Positions 8,872 to 18,657 are shown, numbered from the stretch's first letter. The stretch is DNA of 64,000 nt from an uncultured Eubacteriales bacterium (GCA_900315015.1 OMXJ01000003.1:1-64000), one strand, 5' to 3'. The notes: generated from the letters alone by a model not told the origin. Numbers and translations: made by a program.

Positions 8872-9525
8872 ATGGATTCATGGCTTAGTAAGCTTAAGAA
8901 CAGTGGCATGATAGCATCTGCAGCGCTTGTCATAGTAGGTCTTATTCTTGTAATATGGCCAAATGCTTCACTTGATATTTTTGTCAAGGGGATAGGCGCT
9001 GGAATAATATTTACAGGTATAGGTTCATTGGTGCTAAAGGTTAAGAAGGGAAATAATTCTTCGGTATTATTTGTATTAGATCTGTTAATAATGCTGATAG
9101 GTGCTTTTATTGTTACTAATCCGGCAGGTTTATCAGACCTGATTATTCTTATAGCCGCTTTTTATATACTTGCAAATGCTGTCGACAGTTTAGTAAGGGC
9201 TGCTAATCTTAAAAAATCTGGCTATGGTCTATGGTGGCTTGCCATGCTTTTTGGTCTGATTTCGTTTGGCTTTGGTATATACATGATTTTCAATATGCAT
9301 GCTACTAAGGCAGCAGTAATAAGAATAATAGGACTTGTTCTTGTTTATTCTGGTGCTACAAAGCTTTGGGTGCTTACTAGAGCAGCAAACAAAATTAAGC
9401 AGGAGCAAATGGCAAAGGAGCAGGAAATAGTAAATCAAAAGACTGCTCAGGAAGTAGCAAGAGATGTAAGTGCAGGAAAGGTAATAGATGTAGATCCTGA
9501 TGAGCTTAAAAAGCCGGAGGATTAA
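8872..9525 (+). CDS. DUF308 (HdeD-like) membrane protein
   Basis: The 217-residue product has about six hydrophobic segments in closely spaced pairs (about 17-35, 41-57, 66-83, 89-105, 120-140, 147-163) with the repeated GLILVIWP...GIGAGIIFTGIGSLV pattern of DUF308/HdeD membrane proteins. In E. coli HdeD is linked to acid resistance; the molecular role is not known and need not be the same here. A charged 45-residue C-terminal tail lies in the cytoplasm. Ribosome site CGGAGG lies 8 bases before the ATG. It is 15 bp after glgB and probably cotranscribed. Confidence 0.8.
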   Translation: MDSWLSKLKNSGMIASAALVIVGLILVIWPNASLDIFVKGIGAGIIFTGIGSLVLKVKKGNNSSVLFVLDLLIMLIGAFIVTNPAGLSDLIILIAAFYILANAVDSLVRAANLKKSGYGLWWLAMLFGLISFGFGIYMIFNMHATKAAVIRIIGLVLVYSGATKLWVLTRAANKIKQEQMAKEQEIVNQKTAQEVARDVSAGKVIDVDPDELKKPED

Positions 9526-9570
9526 TGCTTTTATAAATGTAAAAAAGATGAAAAAGAAAGGAAATAAGAA

Positions 9571-10824
9571 ATGGCAGATATCAGACCGTTTAATTGCGTT
9601 AGACCAGCAGAAAAGTATGCTGATCAGGTTGCAGCACTCCCTTATGATGTTTATAATAGAGAGGAGGCAGCAGAGCAGGTTAAGGATAAGCCATATTCAT
9701 TTTTGAATATTGACAGACCAGAAACTCAGTTTGCGCCATCTCAGGATATGTACGCACCTGAGGTATATGAGAAGGCAAAAGATTTATATGAGAGCTTCAA
9801 AAGGGATGGCATTTTTGTAAAGGATGCTGATAAGAAGTATTATATTTATGAGCTTACCATGGATGGACGTTCACAGACAGGTATAGTGGCTGTTGCATCC
9901 ATCGATGATTATGTAAACGGCGTAATTAAAAAGCATGAAAATACTGTTGAAAAGAAGGAACTTGATAGAATAAATCATGTTGGTTCACTCTCAGCCCAGA
10001 CAGGTCCTATTTTCCTTGCATATAGATCGAATAAGGAAATTGCTGATGTAGTTGCAAAATATAAAAAGAATGCGCCTCTTTATGATTTTGTTTCAGAGGA
10101 TGGAATCGGACACCGCGTATTTGTAATAGATGGTGCAGAGGATATAAAAAAGGTAAATGAGACCTTTTCAGGCATTAATGAAATATACATTGCAGATGGA
10201 CATCATAGAGCAGCTTCAGCTGTAAAGGTTGGTCTTAAAAGAAGAGAGGAAGCTAAGGCAAAGGGAACTTTAGATAATGAAGCAGAATATAATTATTTCC
10301 TTTCTGTACTTTTCCCTGAAGATGAGCTTGCCATTCTTCCATACAACAGAGCAGTAAGTGATCTTAATGGTCATTCTGTTGAGCAGTTCCTTCTAGAAAT
10401 AAAGAAGAAGGGCTTTGATGTGCAGGAAATGGGAAATACTCAGGTTTCTCCAGAGGTAAAGGGCGTAATAGGACTTTACATTAGAGATAAAGGCTGGTAT
10501 AAGCTTACTGCTGGTGAGGCATTAGCTAGCATTACAGACCCTGTTGAGAGCCTTGATGTGTCACTTTTACAGAATTATATTTTAGAGCCGCTTCTTGGAA
10601 TTACAAATCCAAGAAATGATAAGAGAATTGATTTTATTGGTGGAATCAGAGGAATAGGAGAGCTTGAGAGGAGAGCAAATTCAGATATGCTTATAGCTTT
10701 TTCAATGTATCCTACTAAGATCCAGGAGCTTTTCGCTGTAGCAGATGCAGGAAGACTTATGCCTCCAAAATCTACCTGGTTTGAACCAAAGCTTAGAAGC
10801 GGAATATTTATTCATGAGTTCTAA
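9571..10824 (+). CDS. DUF1015 family protein
   Basis: The 417-residue soluble protein matches the DUF1015 family by its start (RPFNCVRPAEKYADQVAALPYDVYNREEA), the central ADGHHRAASA motif and the end SMYPTKIQELFAVADAGRLMPPKSTWFEPKLRSGIF. ADGHHR and the final PPKSTWFxPK segment are the conserved family blocks. The fold is related to ParB-like proteins with a small-molecule or nucleotide-binding role suspected, but the reaction is not established to my knowledge. Start ATG 9571 follows AGAAAGGAAATAAGAA. In related clostridia the gene often lies near serine or phosphoglycerate genes; here it precedes argS. Confidence 0.88.
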   Translation: MADIRPFNCVRPAEKYADQVAALPYDVYNREEAAEQVKDKPYSFLNIDRPETQFAPSQDMYAPEVYEKAKDLYESFKRDGIFVKDADKKYYIYELTMDGRSQTGIVAVASIDDYVNGVIKKHENTVEKKELDRINHVGSLSAQTGPIFLAYRSNKEIADVVAKYKKNAPLYDFVSEDGIGHRVFVIDGAEDIKKVNETFSGINEIYIADGHHRAASAVKVGLKRREEAKAKGTLDNEAEYNYFLSVLFPEDELAILPYNRAVSDLNGHSVEQFLLEIKKKGFDVQEMGNTQVSPEVKGVIGLYIRDKGWYKLTAGEALASITDPVESLDVSLLQNYILEPLLGITNPRNDKRIDFIGGIRGIGELERRANSDMLIAFSMYPTKIQELFAVADAGRLMPPKSTWFEPKLRSGIFIHEF

Positions 10825-10919
10825 TTATCTCAGAAGCGGATAGCAGAAAAATTGTATGTTTATGCCAGGTCAAAATGTTAAAAAATATAGATGAAAATAG
10901 AAAGATGTGAGGAAAGACA

Positions 10920-12800
10920 ATGAAGAGCATTAAGGATGAAATTCAGGAAAAGATAGCAGCAGCCTTTGAGGCAGCAGGTTATGAGAAGGAACTGGCTGTT
11001 GTTGTGGTAAGTAACAGACCGGATCTTTGCCAGTATCAGTGCAACGGAGCAATGGCTGGAGCTAAGAAATATAAGTGTGCGCCTATAAAGATCGCAACAG
11101 AGGTTGTTGAAAAGTGCAAGGCACTTTATGGGGATTCATATTTTTCACTTATTGATGCGGTAATGCCGGGTTTCATTAATATATCAATAAAGGATTCAGC
11201 ATTAGTAGAGCACCTTGTAGAGGTGGCTGCTGATCCAAGATTTGGTGTAAGGCTTGATGAGAAGGACAATGTTGTAATTGACTACGGCGGAGCAAACGTT
11301 GCAAAGCCGCTTCATGTAGGACATCTTCGTTCAGCTGTCATTGGTGAAAGCGTAAAGAGAATTAAGAATTATATGGGACATAACACCATAGGTGATGTTC
11401 ACTTGGGTGACTGGGGACTTCAGATGGGCCTTATTATAACAGAGTTAAAGGAAAGAAAGCCGGAGCTTCCTTATTTTGATGAAAGCTTTGAGGGAGAATA
11501 TCCATCAGAGGCTCCTTTTACAATTTCTGAATTAGAAGAAATCTATCCAACTGCTTCAGCTAAGTCTAAGGAGAATAAGGAGTTTTCAGATGCTGCTCAT
11601 CAGGCAACAGCAGAACTTCAGCAGGGAAGAAGAGGTTATAGGGCTATTTGGAACCACATTATGAATGTGTCAAAGGCAGATCTTAAGAAGAATTACGATT
11701 CTCTTAATGTGCACTTTGAGGTATGGAAGGGTGAAAGTGATGCTCAGCCGGTTATCCCTTCAATGCTTGAGGATCTTATAAATAGGGGAATTGCCTATGA
11801 GAGCCAGGGAGCTTTGGTTATAGATGTTACAGAGCCTACTGATAAAAAGGAGATTCCTCCTTGCATAGTAAGAAAGTCTGATGGTGCTTCTATATATGCT
11901 ACAAGTGATCTTGCAACAATTATTTCACGTGAAAAGGATTACGCTCCTGCTCAGTACATTTATGTAGTAGATAATAGACAGGAAATGTATTTTAAGCAGG
12001 TTTTCCGTTCAGCAAGAAAGGCAGGCTTTGTTAAGCCGGAGACAGATCTTAAATTCCTTGGCTTTGGTACCATGAACGGAAAGGATGGAAAGCCATTCAA
12101 GACTCGTAGCGGCGGCGTATACAGACTTGAATTCCTCATAAAGGATGTTCAGGATGCAGTATTAAAGAAGATTCTTGAAAATAGAACAGTATCTCAGGAG
12201 GAAGCAGAGGAGACAGCTAAGATAGTTGCGCTTTCAGCAATTAAATTTGGAGATCTTTCTAATGCTGCAGTAAAGGATTATATATTTGACATAGACAGAT
12301 TTACCTCTTTTGAAGGAAAGACAGGACCTTACATCCTCTATACTTTAGTAAGAATTAAGTCTATTCTTGCAAAGCTCCTAGAGAGCGGTGAGCTTGATGA
12401 GCTTGAAAAGGTAGCGCCGGGTATTAAGCAGGAAGTCGTCACACTTATGTCAAAGAAGCAGGAAGAGCTTCTTAAGGGAGCTGCACTTAAGTTCAATACA
12501 GCAGGACTAGATATAGATGAGGCTGCTAAGGATAATAAGAGCTTAGTAGCGCTTGTATCTGAACTTTCAGGCTTTGCTGAGGCAATAGAAGCAGCTGATG
12601 CAGATATTGCACCTCATAAGCTCTGTGCTTTCATTTATGAGCTCTCAGATGCTTTTAACAGCTTCTATCATGAGAACAGAATTTCAGGAGAGCAGGATAA
12701 GAATAAGCAGGCATTATGGGTATCACTTCTTGAACTTTGCTATAGTGAGCTTTCAATATGCATTGAGCTTCTCGGCTTTAATGCACCTGATAGAATGTAA
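10920..12800 (+). CDS. argS: arginyl-tRNA synthetase
   Basis: Charges tRNA-Arg with arginine in the cytoplasm. Class I synthetase: N-terminal ArgS add-1 domain (1-120), HIGH-equivalent HVGH inside KPLHVGHLRSAVIGE near 137-140, LGDWGLQMG shortly after, the degenerate KMSKS region (KPFKTRSGGVYRL) and a C-terminal anticodon-binding DALR domain ending in LLGFNAPDRM. The ending RM is the normal conserved terminus of ArgS. The 626-residue length is slightly above average for the family. Ribosome site TGAGGAAAG lies 5-13 bases before the ATG. Confidence 0.97.
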   Translation: MKSIKDEIQEKIAAAFEAAGYEKELAVVVVSNRPDLCQYQCNGAMAGAKKYKCAPIKIATEVVEKCKALYGDSYFSLIDAVMPGFINISIKDSALVEHLVEVAADPRFGVRLDEKDNVVIDYGGANVAKPLHVGHLRSAVIGESVKRIKNYMGHNTIGDVHLGDWGLQMGLIITELKERKPELPYFDESFEGEYPSEAPFTISELEEIYPTASAKSKENKEFSDAAHQATAELQQGRRGYRAIWNHIMNVSKADLKKNYDSLNVHFEVWKGESDAQPVIPSMLEDLINRGIAYESQGALVIDVTEPTDKKEIPPCIVRKSDGASIYATSDLATIISREKDYAPAQYIYVVDNRQEMYFKQVFRSARKAGFVKPETDLKFLGFGTMNGKDGKPFKTRSGGVYRLEFLIKDVQDAVLKKILENRTVSQEEAEETAKIVALSAIKFGDLSNAAVKDYIFDIDRFTSFEGKTGPYILYTLVRIKSILAKLLESGELDELEKVAPGIKQEVVTLMSKKQEELLKGAALKFNTAGLDIDEAAKDNKSLVALVSELSGFAEAIEAADADIAPHKLCAFIYELSDAFNSFYHENRISGEQDKNKQALWVSLLELCYSELSICIELLGFNAPDRM

Positions 12801-12882
12801 TTGGCCTGGTTTGATTTGAAAGAGCTATGCATGACCTTTTGGATCAGAGGTTAAGAATATAAGGCATAGAAAAGGAAATAAT

Positions 12883-14208
12883 ATGTATAAATTAGTAGAT
12901 AATTTAATTGTTTATAGAGGAATTCCAGAAGATAGCATATTAAAAAAATTGTCTAGTGCAATCAAGAAGGTAGAGAAAAATGAGGTTGATAATGAAACTG
13001 GTGTTGGCCTTATATATCATGAGGTGAATAGGCTTCTTGATATATCTACCACCTATGGCTTTGATAAGAACCTTTGGCATAATTATCTGGCTTTTCTTCT
13101 TGCAACAGTGGAAACTCCTTTTTCACTTACATGCGAGAAATCAGAGGCACCAAAGGGAACTGTAGATGTGCTTGCTAAAAATGATTTCAGGATTTTCAAG
13201 AAGCTTTTTGATTATAATTTTTCTGCTCTTGAGGATAAGCTTGGAATTAGTATATTCGATTATCTAGAAAATTATCAGGCTGTTCCTAAAAAGGAAAGAG
13301 CTTATAATAAAAATGTATCAGAGAAGGTAAGAAAGCTGTCTGAAGATATCGAAAAGGCAGCAGATGAAAATGAAATATTTGATGCAGTAACCAGCTTTTA
13401 TAGTGCATATGGAGTAGGACTCCTTGGGCTAAATAAGGCTTTTAGACTCATGCCCTGCGGAGAGGACGTTAAGCTTGTTCCTATTACCAATACAGAAAAT
13501 GTACGACTTAGTGACATAGTAGGCTATGAAAGACAAAAGAGAGAGCTTATTAAAAATACTGAGACCTTTGCAAATGGTGGAAAGTCGAATAACTGTCTTT
13601 TGTACGGTGATGCAGGAACAGGAAAATCTACCAGTATTAAGGCCATCCTTAATGAATATTATGACAAGGGACTTAGAATTATTGAAATATATAAGCATCA
13701 GTTCAAGTATCTATCAACTGTTATTTCAAAAATAAAGAACCGTAATTACAGATTTATTATTTATATGGATGATCTTTCCTTTGAAGAGTTTGAAATTGAG
13801 TATAAGTATCTTAAGGCTGTAATCGAGGGCGGAATTGAAATAAAGCCTGATAATATACTTATATATGCAACATCTAACAGAAGACATCTCATAAGAGAGC
13901 TGTATTCAGATAGAAAGGATGAAGAGAGAATTTCAGATGATGAGCTTCATCATTCTGATACAATGCAGGAGAAAATTTCTCTTGTTGCAAGATTTGGTCT
14001 GCAGATAAACTACGGTTCACCAAATCAGGATCAGTATTTTGAAATCGTAAAGAATATAGCAGCTAGATATCCTGAAATTCAGATTACTGAAAAGGAACTT
14101 CTAGACGGTGCGAGAATGTTCGAGTTAGGTAAAGGCGGAAGAAGTGGTAGAACTGCTGAACAGTATGTTATAAGTCTTCTTGGTAACAGAAATGGAAATA
14201 ATTCCTAA
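12883..14208 (+). CDS. DUF815 AAA+ ATPase
   Basis: ATP-dependent protein of unknown function. Residues about 200-430 form a AAA+ module: NNCLLYGDAGTGKST (Walker A, about 238-252), FIIYMDDLSFE (Walker B), ILIYATSNRRHLIRE (sensor 1) and a C-terminal sensor-2-like GGRSGRTAEQYV. The N-terminal 200 residues are a DUF815-typical helical part. DUF815 proteins occur widely in clostridia and proteobacteria without an assigned substrate. Ribosome site AAAGGAAAT precedes the ATG. It follows argS by 82 bp, possibly on the same transcript. Confidence 0.88.
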   Translation: MYKLVDNLIVYRGIPEDSILKKLSSAIKKVEKNEVDNETGVGLIYHEVNRLLDISTTYGFDKNLWHNYLAFLLATVETPFSLTCEKSEAPKGTVDVLAKNDFRIFKKLFDYNFSALEDKLGISIFDYLENYQAVPKKERAYNKNVSEKVRKLSEDIEKAADENEIFDAVTSFYSAYGVGLLGLNKAFRLMPCGEDVKLVPITNTENVRLSDIVGYERQKRELIKNTETFANGGKSNNCLLYGDAGTGKSTSIKAILNEYYDKGLRIIEIYKHQFKYLSTVISKIKNRNYRFIIYMDDLSFEEFEIEYKYLKAVIEGGIEIKPDNILIYATSNRRHLIRELYSDRKDEERISDDELHHSDTMQEKISLVARFGLQINYGSPNQDQYFEIVKNIAARYPEIQITEKELLDGARMFELGKGGRSGRTAEQYVISLLGNRNGNNS

Positions 14209-14249
14209 AAAACGTAAGAAAAATTTAAAGAAAAAAGAACATCATTTAC

Positions 14250-14278
14250 TTTAAAATATTGTAAAGATATGATATAAT
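14250..14278 (+). promoter_or_regulatory. extended -10 promoter for the SH3b protein
   Basis: TGATATAAT (extended -10; TATAAT at 14273-14278) with a weak -35 TTTAAA at 14250-14255 and 17-bp spacing. Confidence 0.6.
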
Positions 14279-14332
14279 GAAAAAGATGGCGAAATTTTAG
14301 TCAGAATAAATGGAATAAAAGGAATTGATGCA

Positions 14333-15448
14333 ATGAATAAATTGAATATTCTTAAGGCTTTAAAGAATAATAGATTGCGTATCTGCATGGCATTTGCCCT
14401 AGCTCTTATGATGGCATTTTTGCCTGCATTTAATATAAATACATTAACAGAGATTATGGTATTAGCAGAGGAGTATGGTGAAACCTACGAGGGTGAAACC
14501 ACAGCTAATGTTAGAGTAAGAAGTGGAGCAGGAACTGACAATTCTGTTCTGTTAGATTCAAATGGAGATGAGGTCCTGCTAAAGAGCGGTACAAAAATAG
14601 AAATCATTGGAGAAGAAAAAGCATCTAATGGAGGTCTCTGGTACCATGTTTCTTTTGAATATGATGGCAAGGCCATGGATGGCTATAGTTTTGGAGAATA
14701 TATCGAAAAATCAAGCAGTCCAAAGGTGAAAGAAATCGTAGCAACTCCTACACCGGAACCAACCCCTACTAGTGTACCTACATTGTCACCTACACCAAGT
14801 CCAACTCCTACGCCTGTGGCAGTAGAGACAGATTCGGAAGCTGCCGAGCAGGTAGATAATTCAATAGCAAAGTATGCAATAATAGTAGCTGTACTTGCAG
14901 CTGCGTTTATAGTGTTCCTTGTTTTGTATTTAGTTTTTGTAAAGAATAAGGGACAGGAGGGTACTCCATCAGCGAAGAATAGCGCAAAGAAGCTTAAAAA
15001 ACTGACTGATGAAGCATCAAAAAGCGGCAAGGAAAGAGATAAGGAAAGAAAGTCAAGGGTTTCTTATGAAGATGAGGATGAAGAAGATTCTCCAAAGCTT
15101 CAGGACGGCGTATATGTTAAGAAAAAGCCTGCGGTAAAGAAGAAGCAGAATAATAATCCAAATAGTGAATATTTATATGTTGGAAAGGTTGCCAATCCAG
15201 AAATGACAGAGGAAGAAAAGCAGCGCGAGGCTGAATATAGAGCTGAAATTGATGGACTTAGAGAGCATGACCTCATAATACATAAGTATTTTGGAAGAGG
15301 AGAAGTATTTGACAATAATGACGTAAGACTTATGGAGGTTCATTTTGGTCAGGATACCAGATTCCTCAACAAAGAAACAATAATAAGAGAGCATTTAGTA
15401 AGAGTAATTACTGATGATTCAACTCTCAGGTACAGAAGAAGACCTTAA
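14333..15448 (+). CDS. SH3b-domain cell-surface/membrane protein
   Basis: Domain order: a signal sequence or membrane anchor (about 15-45, LALMMAFLPAFNI), a bacterial SH3 domain (about 57-125: ANVRVRSGAGTDNSVLLD ... LWYHVSFEYDG), a Thr/Pro spacer (about 138-162), a strong transmembrane helix (about 179-202), then a Lys/Asp-rich part and a compact C-terminal domain (HKYFGRGEVFDNNDVRLMEVHFG). SH3b domains usually bind peptidoglycan, so the N-terminal part likely lies outside and the C-terminal one in the cytoplasm. This suggests a link between the cell wall and a cytoplasmic partner; that role is inference. The C-terminal domain is not one I can name. Confidence 0.75.
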   Translation: MNKLNILKALKNNRLRICMAFALALMMAFLPAFNINTLTEIMVLAEEYGETYEGETTANVRVRSGAGTDNSVLLDSNGDEVLLKSGTKIEIIGEEKASNGGLWYHVSFEYDGKAMDGYSFGEYIEKSSSPKVKEIVATPTPEPTPTSVPTLSPTPSPTPTPVAVETDSEAAEQVDNSIAKYAIIVAVLAAAFIVFLVLYLVFVKNKGQEGTPSAKNSAKKLKKLTDEASKSGKERDKERKSRVSYEDEDEEDSPKLQDGVYVKKKPAVKKKQNNNPNSEYLYVGKVANPEMTEEEKQREAEYRAEIDGLREHDLIIHKYFGRGEVFDNNDVRLMEVHFGQDTRFLNKETIIREHLVRVITDDSTLRYRRRP

Positions 15449-15605
15449 ATGCAGTGCATTTAATGCACAGTGCACCGAATGCGCAGTGCATCGAATGCGC
15501 AAGTGTACTGAATGCACAGTGCATCGAATGCGCAGTGCATTTAATGCACAATTGCACTGAATGTATAAGTACATCGAATGCACAGTGCACAAGTGCACAA
15601 GGGAA
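15446..15605. repeat. tandem repeat of about 16 bp starting at the SH3b stop codon
   Basis: About nine diverged copies of a 16-18 bp unit built around GAATGC(G/A)CAGTGCAT. The first copy includes the TAA stop of the upstream gene (15446-15448). The units are rich in the palindromes TGCGCA and TGCAC...GTGCA and could fold in several ways in RNA. No reading frame or RNA family recognised. Confidence 0.85.
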
Positions 15606-15619
15606 CTAATTGCTTAAAA

Positions 15620-15654
15620 AAATAGGCTGTCGCAATAGTTGCGACAGCCTATTT
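15620..15654. terminator. bidirectional intrinsic terminator
   Basis: Perfect 16-bp stem with a 3-nt loop (AAATAGGCTGTCGCAA and its complement). On the minus strand it is followed by a run of seven T, so it terminates the lipoprotein operon; on the plus strand the tail TTTCTTTTCTTT may also end the SH3b transcript. Confidence 0.9.
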
Positions 15655-15727
15655 CTTTTCTTTACGTATGTGAAAATTTTGATGTCTCTTTTTATACAAT
15701 GAGCAAAACAAAATGCACAAATTAATA

Positions 15728-17452
15728 TTACTTTACTTTAACACCATAAATTTTCTTACCTCTAGTACCTACAACAATTGTGTTTTCATAAGCTGCAGGG
15801 CTAGCTTCTACATTATCTTTTAGGTAATAGGAATCATATTCCTTACCTGTTAGACCGTCTAAAAGATACATATTACCGCTAGAATCGCTGATAACGACAT
15901 AACCATTTCCGGCCTCATCATAAATTGCAATAGGACTAGACCAGGTATAATCTGACATATCGATGCTCCATACAATAGAACCATCTGTTTTGTTCAGGGC
16001 AACTATTTTTCCGGCAGTATCACCGCCTGTTCTAGCAACTGTAAAATATACAATGTCCTTAAGAGAATTCTGGCCTAAAAGGGCAGTAGACTGAACACCG
16101 CCTGAAACTCCGGAAACAGTAAAGCAGTTATAATCTCTTTGCCATATGATTTCACCTGTAGCAGCATTTATCTTCATTAATGGAATAGATCCGTGTGAAG
16201 TATCATCGGCTGTCCAGTGAAGTGAGGTGGAAATATAAATGTATGCTGTGCCTGCCACTGGATCTTCTTCAAGAACAGGAGAGCAATTAGTATCATCCTT
16301 TGTGTCACATGACCATATTACATTTAAGGTATTGAGGTCTAGACAGAAGAGATCGCCGCAGTTATCTGCGATATATAAATAATTCTTCCATGCAACTGCA
16401 GAGCTTTCCATACCAAGCCAGTAGGTGCTATCTTTAAGACCGTTTCTAGAACGCTCGGTTGAATAACGCCACTTTGTAGGTGAGTCTGGATTTATTGAAA
16501 CTGTAGTTCCATCCCAGCTTGTATTTAGCTTTGTTAAATAGAGGATTCCATTTTCACCTGGCTGAATTAAAGTATCTGTTTCAACATCTATGAGAGGAGA
16601 TGAATCCCATGCTGTAAATGCATTATTATCAGTACGATCTGAGAAAACATCATTTTCGCCGTAAGTATAAATAATTTCATTTGTCATAAGGTTAATAACA
16701 AAGGCCTTAGCACAATCATTCCCCATTGAATCGCCTGCGCCTACAAAATAGAGAGGGGTTCCATCAGGATAAATGCTGCCTGTGCCCTTTATAGGAAAAC
16801 CTAAAGCTATAGGATCTCTAGTAGGCTTACCATCATCTATATCATAAAAATAAACATGTCCATCTGCCGTAGCGTAGATTACTTCTACGAGACCATCTTT
16901 GTTCTGCTTGTTAGTGTACATGGCGGTCATGTTCATTCTGACTGAATCATCCCACTTCATTATTAAAGGCTGACCGGTCCAGCAGCTACCTGTCCAATAA
17001 CCGTCTTTTACTGTCTTTTTTAACTTTCCTGTTTTATTTTTCCAGGAATTTTTAGTGTCGAATTTTTTTTCTGTGATAGAAGCAGTTCCAAATACAGGGT
17101 TACTTCTGTAATTATTACCTCTGAAAGTGATGATTCCGGTAAGATCTGTATATTTTCCATCGTCGAATGTTGGTGCATTGGTGTCTAGATAATTTGGAAC
17201 AATAAGGTTGTTAATGGATATAGCAGTCTTAAATCCGAAATTAGCTGGATCAGTTGATGAAATACTGACTGGCATGCCTGTCTCTAAAAGTTTTTGAGAA
17301 TCGAGAAGAGGCGCGCTGTTATAGGTTACCTGTGAACTAGAATCTTCAGTGACTGGAGAGGAAAGTGAGCCCTTTGCATGACATCCCGTCAGCAAAAAAC
17401 TCGCTGACGCAGCCATTAAAACTGCTGCGACAAATTTACTATTCTTCTTCAT
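15728..17452 (-). CDS. PQQ-type beta-propeller lipoprotein
   Basis: Exported lipoprotein with signal peptide and lipobox LLTGC (Cys24 of the chosen start). The remaining 550 residues contain repeated propeller blades with the W-x-x-D/N and G-K/x-I-V-ALNKTDGSIVWSIDMS type motif of PQQ-like/BamB-like proteins, so an eight- or seven-bladed propeller facing the outside is likely. No quinone-dehydrogenase catalytic set was seen, so a structural or binding role is more likely than redox enzymology. The open frame extends 59 codons upstream into the preceding gene, but GGAGG five bases before ATG 17452 and the signal peptide fix the start. It overlaps the upstream lipoprotein gene by 14 bp: translational coupling is likely. 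Confidence 0.82.
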   Translation of the reverse strand: MKKNSKFVAAVLMAASASFLLTGCHAKGSLSSPVTEDSSSQVTYNSAPLLDSQKLLETGMPVSISSTDPANFGFKTAISINNLIVPNYLDTNAPTFDDGKYTDLTGIITFRGNNYRSNPVFGTASITEKKFDTKNSWKNKTGKLKKTVKDGYWTGSCWTGQPLIMKWDDSVRMNMTAMYTNKQNKDGLVEVIYATADGHVYFYDIDDGKPTRDPIALGFPIKGTGSIYPDGTPLYFVGAGDSMGNDCAKAFVINLMTNEIIYTYGENDVFSDRTDNNAFTAWDSSPLIDVETDTLIQPGENGILYLTKLNTSWDGTTVSINPDSPTKWRYSTERSRNGLKDSTYWLGMESSAVAWKNYLYIADNCGDLFCLDLNTLNVIWSCDTKDDTNCSPVLEEDPVAGTAYIYISTSLHWTADDTSHGSIPLMKINAATGEIIWQRDYNCFTVSGVSGGVQSTALLGQNSLKDIVYFTVARTGGDTAGKIVALNKTDGSIVWSIDMSDYTWSSPIAIYDEAGNGYVVISDSSGNMYLLDGLTGKEYDSYYLKDNVEASPAAYENTIVVGTRGKKIYGVKVK

Positions 17453-18581
17453 CATTACCTCCAACGTTATTATTATCGTTATTGCTAACGTTATTATTTT
17501 CGTTATTGTCATATTTCGCATATATCTGCGTATATGTCGAGTTGCTCTTATAGTATACCAATATGCCATCGGTTGTAACATAATACTGTCTGAAAAGTGT
17601 AAGAACGTTTTCAGTTGAAGTATATGCATTTATGATGAAACATAAATGGTTCTGTACAAGAGCATTTTCATCACTTATATAAAAGTAATAATTTTCTTTA
17701 TATGGAGCACTCATTCCTGAACGCTCTTCGCTTATTGATAAAAGAGTTTCTAAAGCCTTGCTTGATGTGATTTTTCCGGAGATGGAAGCAGCATCAGTAG
17801 TGCTGTAATTCCCGATGAAGGCCTGGGCTTCTTCTGAAGAAGAAGTAGTAGAAACAGTAAGTATATTATCCTCGATTGAAAATGATAAATTTACATCATT
17901 TTCACCAATAAAGGTGGCATAATTATATGAGGATGAAATGGTTGCCTCACCAGAAATATTAGAAACAGTGGTATTTGCATAATTGTATGCAGTAAAATTA
18001 AATTTATCAGAGGAGGTAGTAGAATCGTTTATTGAAATACTTGCAATAGGAGTTCCACTTGTATCCTCTAAAATATAATTACCAGAAAAACTTACCTTTT
18101 CGATTACAGGAGCTATATAACAGTCATGTTCAGTTATGCTTGATATTTTATTATCACTAGAAATACAATATAAAGAGCCGTTTGTTTTATTTACAAGAAC
18201 TAGCGGTTCGATTGTGTTCATGTGATAGGTGACTGCAAAAACATAGTAATCAACATCATCTACCATAAATGAATCAGATACAAGAGACACGCTGTATTTT
18301 GAAGTATTGATTATTTCCTCAACCTTTTTCTTTGCAGCTTCAGTTTCTGGATCAGATGAAGGTGCAGGCGGTGTCTCGGTAGGTGCTTGAACATCTATTG
18401 TAGTAATGGGAACGGTAGTTAGGTCCTGGATATTTTCATCAGTATCTATTACAGTGCTAGTACTTGTGGTGGCAGTAGTGGTAGCAATCTCAGTGCGGGA
18501 TGTATCACTGCTGCAGCCATTCATGAAAATGGAAACCATGAAAATAAGACTGGCACATAAAAAAGTCTTTTTATTTTTCAT
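17439..18581 (-). CDS. Thr/Ser-rich lipoprotein of unknown function
   Basis: 380 residues with a lipoprotein signal ending in MNGC (Cys23), then a Thr/Ser/Ala-rich spacer (about 25-85), a mostly beta-strand middle region (about 90-350) with many Thr, Ser and Asn, and an Asn/Asp/Glu-rich end. I recognise no named domain. It is the first gene of a two-gene operon with the PQQ propeller lipoprotein, so both likely act outside the membrane. Ribosome site TCTGGAGAAATC precedes the ATG. The Asn/Glu end is encoded by a short repetitive AAC/AAT tract at 17440-17510 that also covers the next gene's start region. Confidence 0.7.
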   Translation of the reverse strand: MKNKKTFLCASLIFMVSIFMNGCSSDTSRTEIATTTATTSTSTVIDTDENIQDLTTVPITTIDVQAPTETPPAPSSDPETEAAKKKVEEIINTSKYSVSLVSDSFMVDDVDYYVFAVTYHMNTIEPLVLVNKTNGSLYCISSDNKISSITEHDCYIAPVIEKVSFSGNYILEDTSGTPIASISINDSTTSSDKFNFTAYNYANTTVSNISGEATISSSYNYATFIGENDVNLSFSIEDNILTVSTTSSSEEAQAFIGNYSTTDAASISGKITSSKALETLLSISEERSGMSAPYKENYYFYISDENALVQNHLCFIINAYTSTENVLTLFRQYYVTTDGILVYYKSNSTYTQIYAKYDNNENNNVSNNDNNNVGGNDEEE

Positions 18582-18629
18582 TAAGATTTCTCCAGATTAA
18601 AAATGATTAAAAAACTAAACACCTATTTC

Positions 18630-18657
18630 ATTATACAACTACTTATTTTACTACAAA
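18630..18657 (-). promoter_or_regulatory. promoter of the lipoprotein operon
   Basis: On the minus strand TTTGTA (18657-18652) and TATAAT (18635-18630) with 16-bp spacing, about 50 bp before the lipoprotein ATG. Confidence 0.55.

Noticed and set aside
15446-15605. possible CRISPR or integron attC array
   Set aside because: Repeat units are short and contiguous without unique spacers; no integron integrase.
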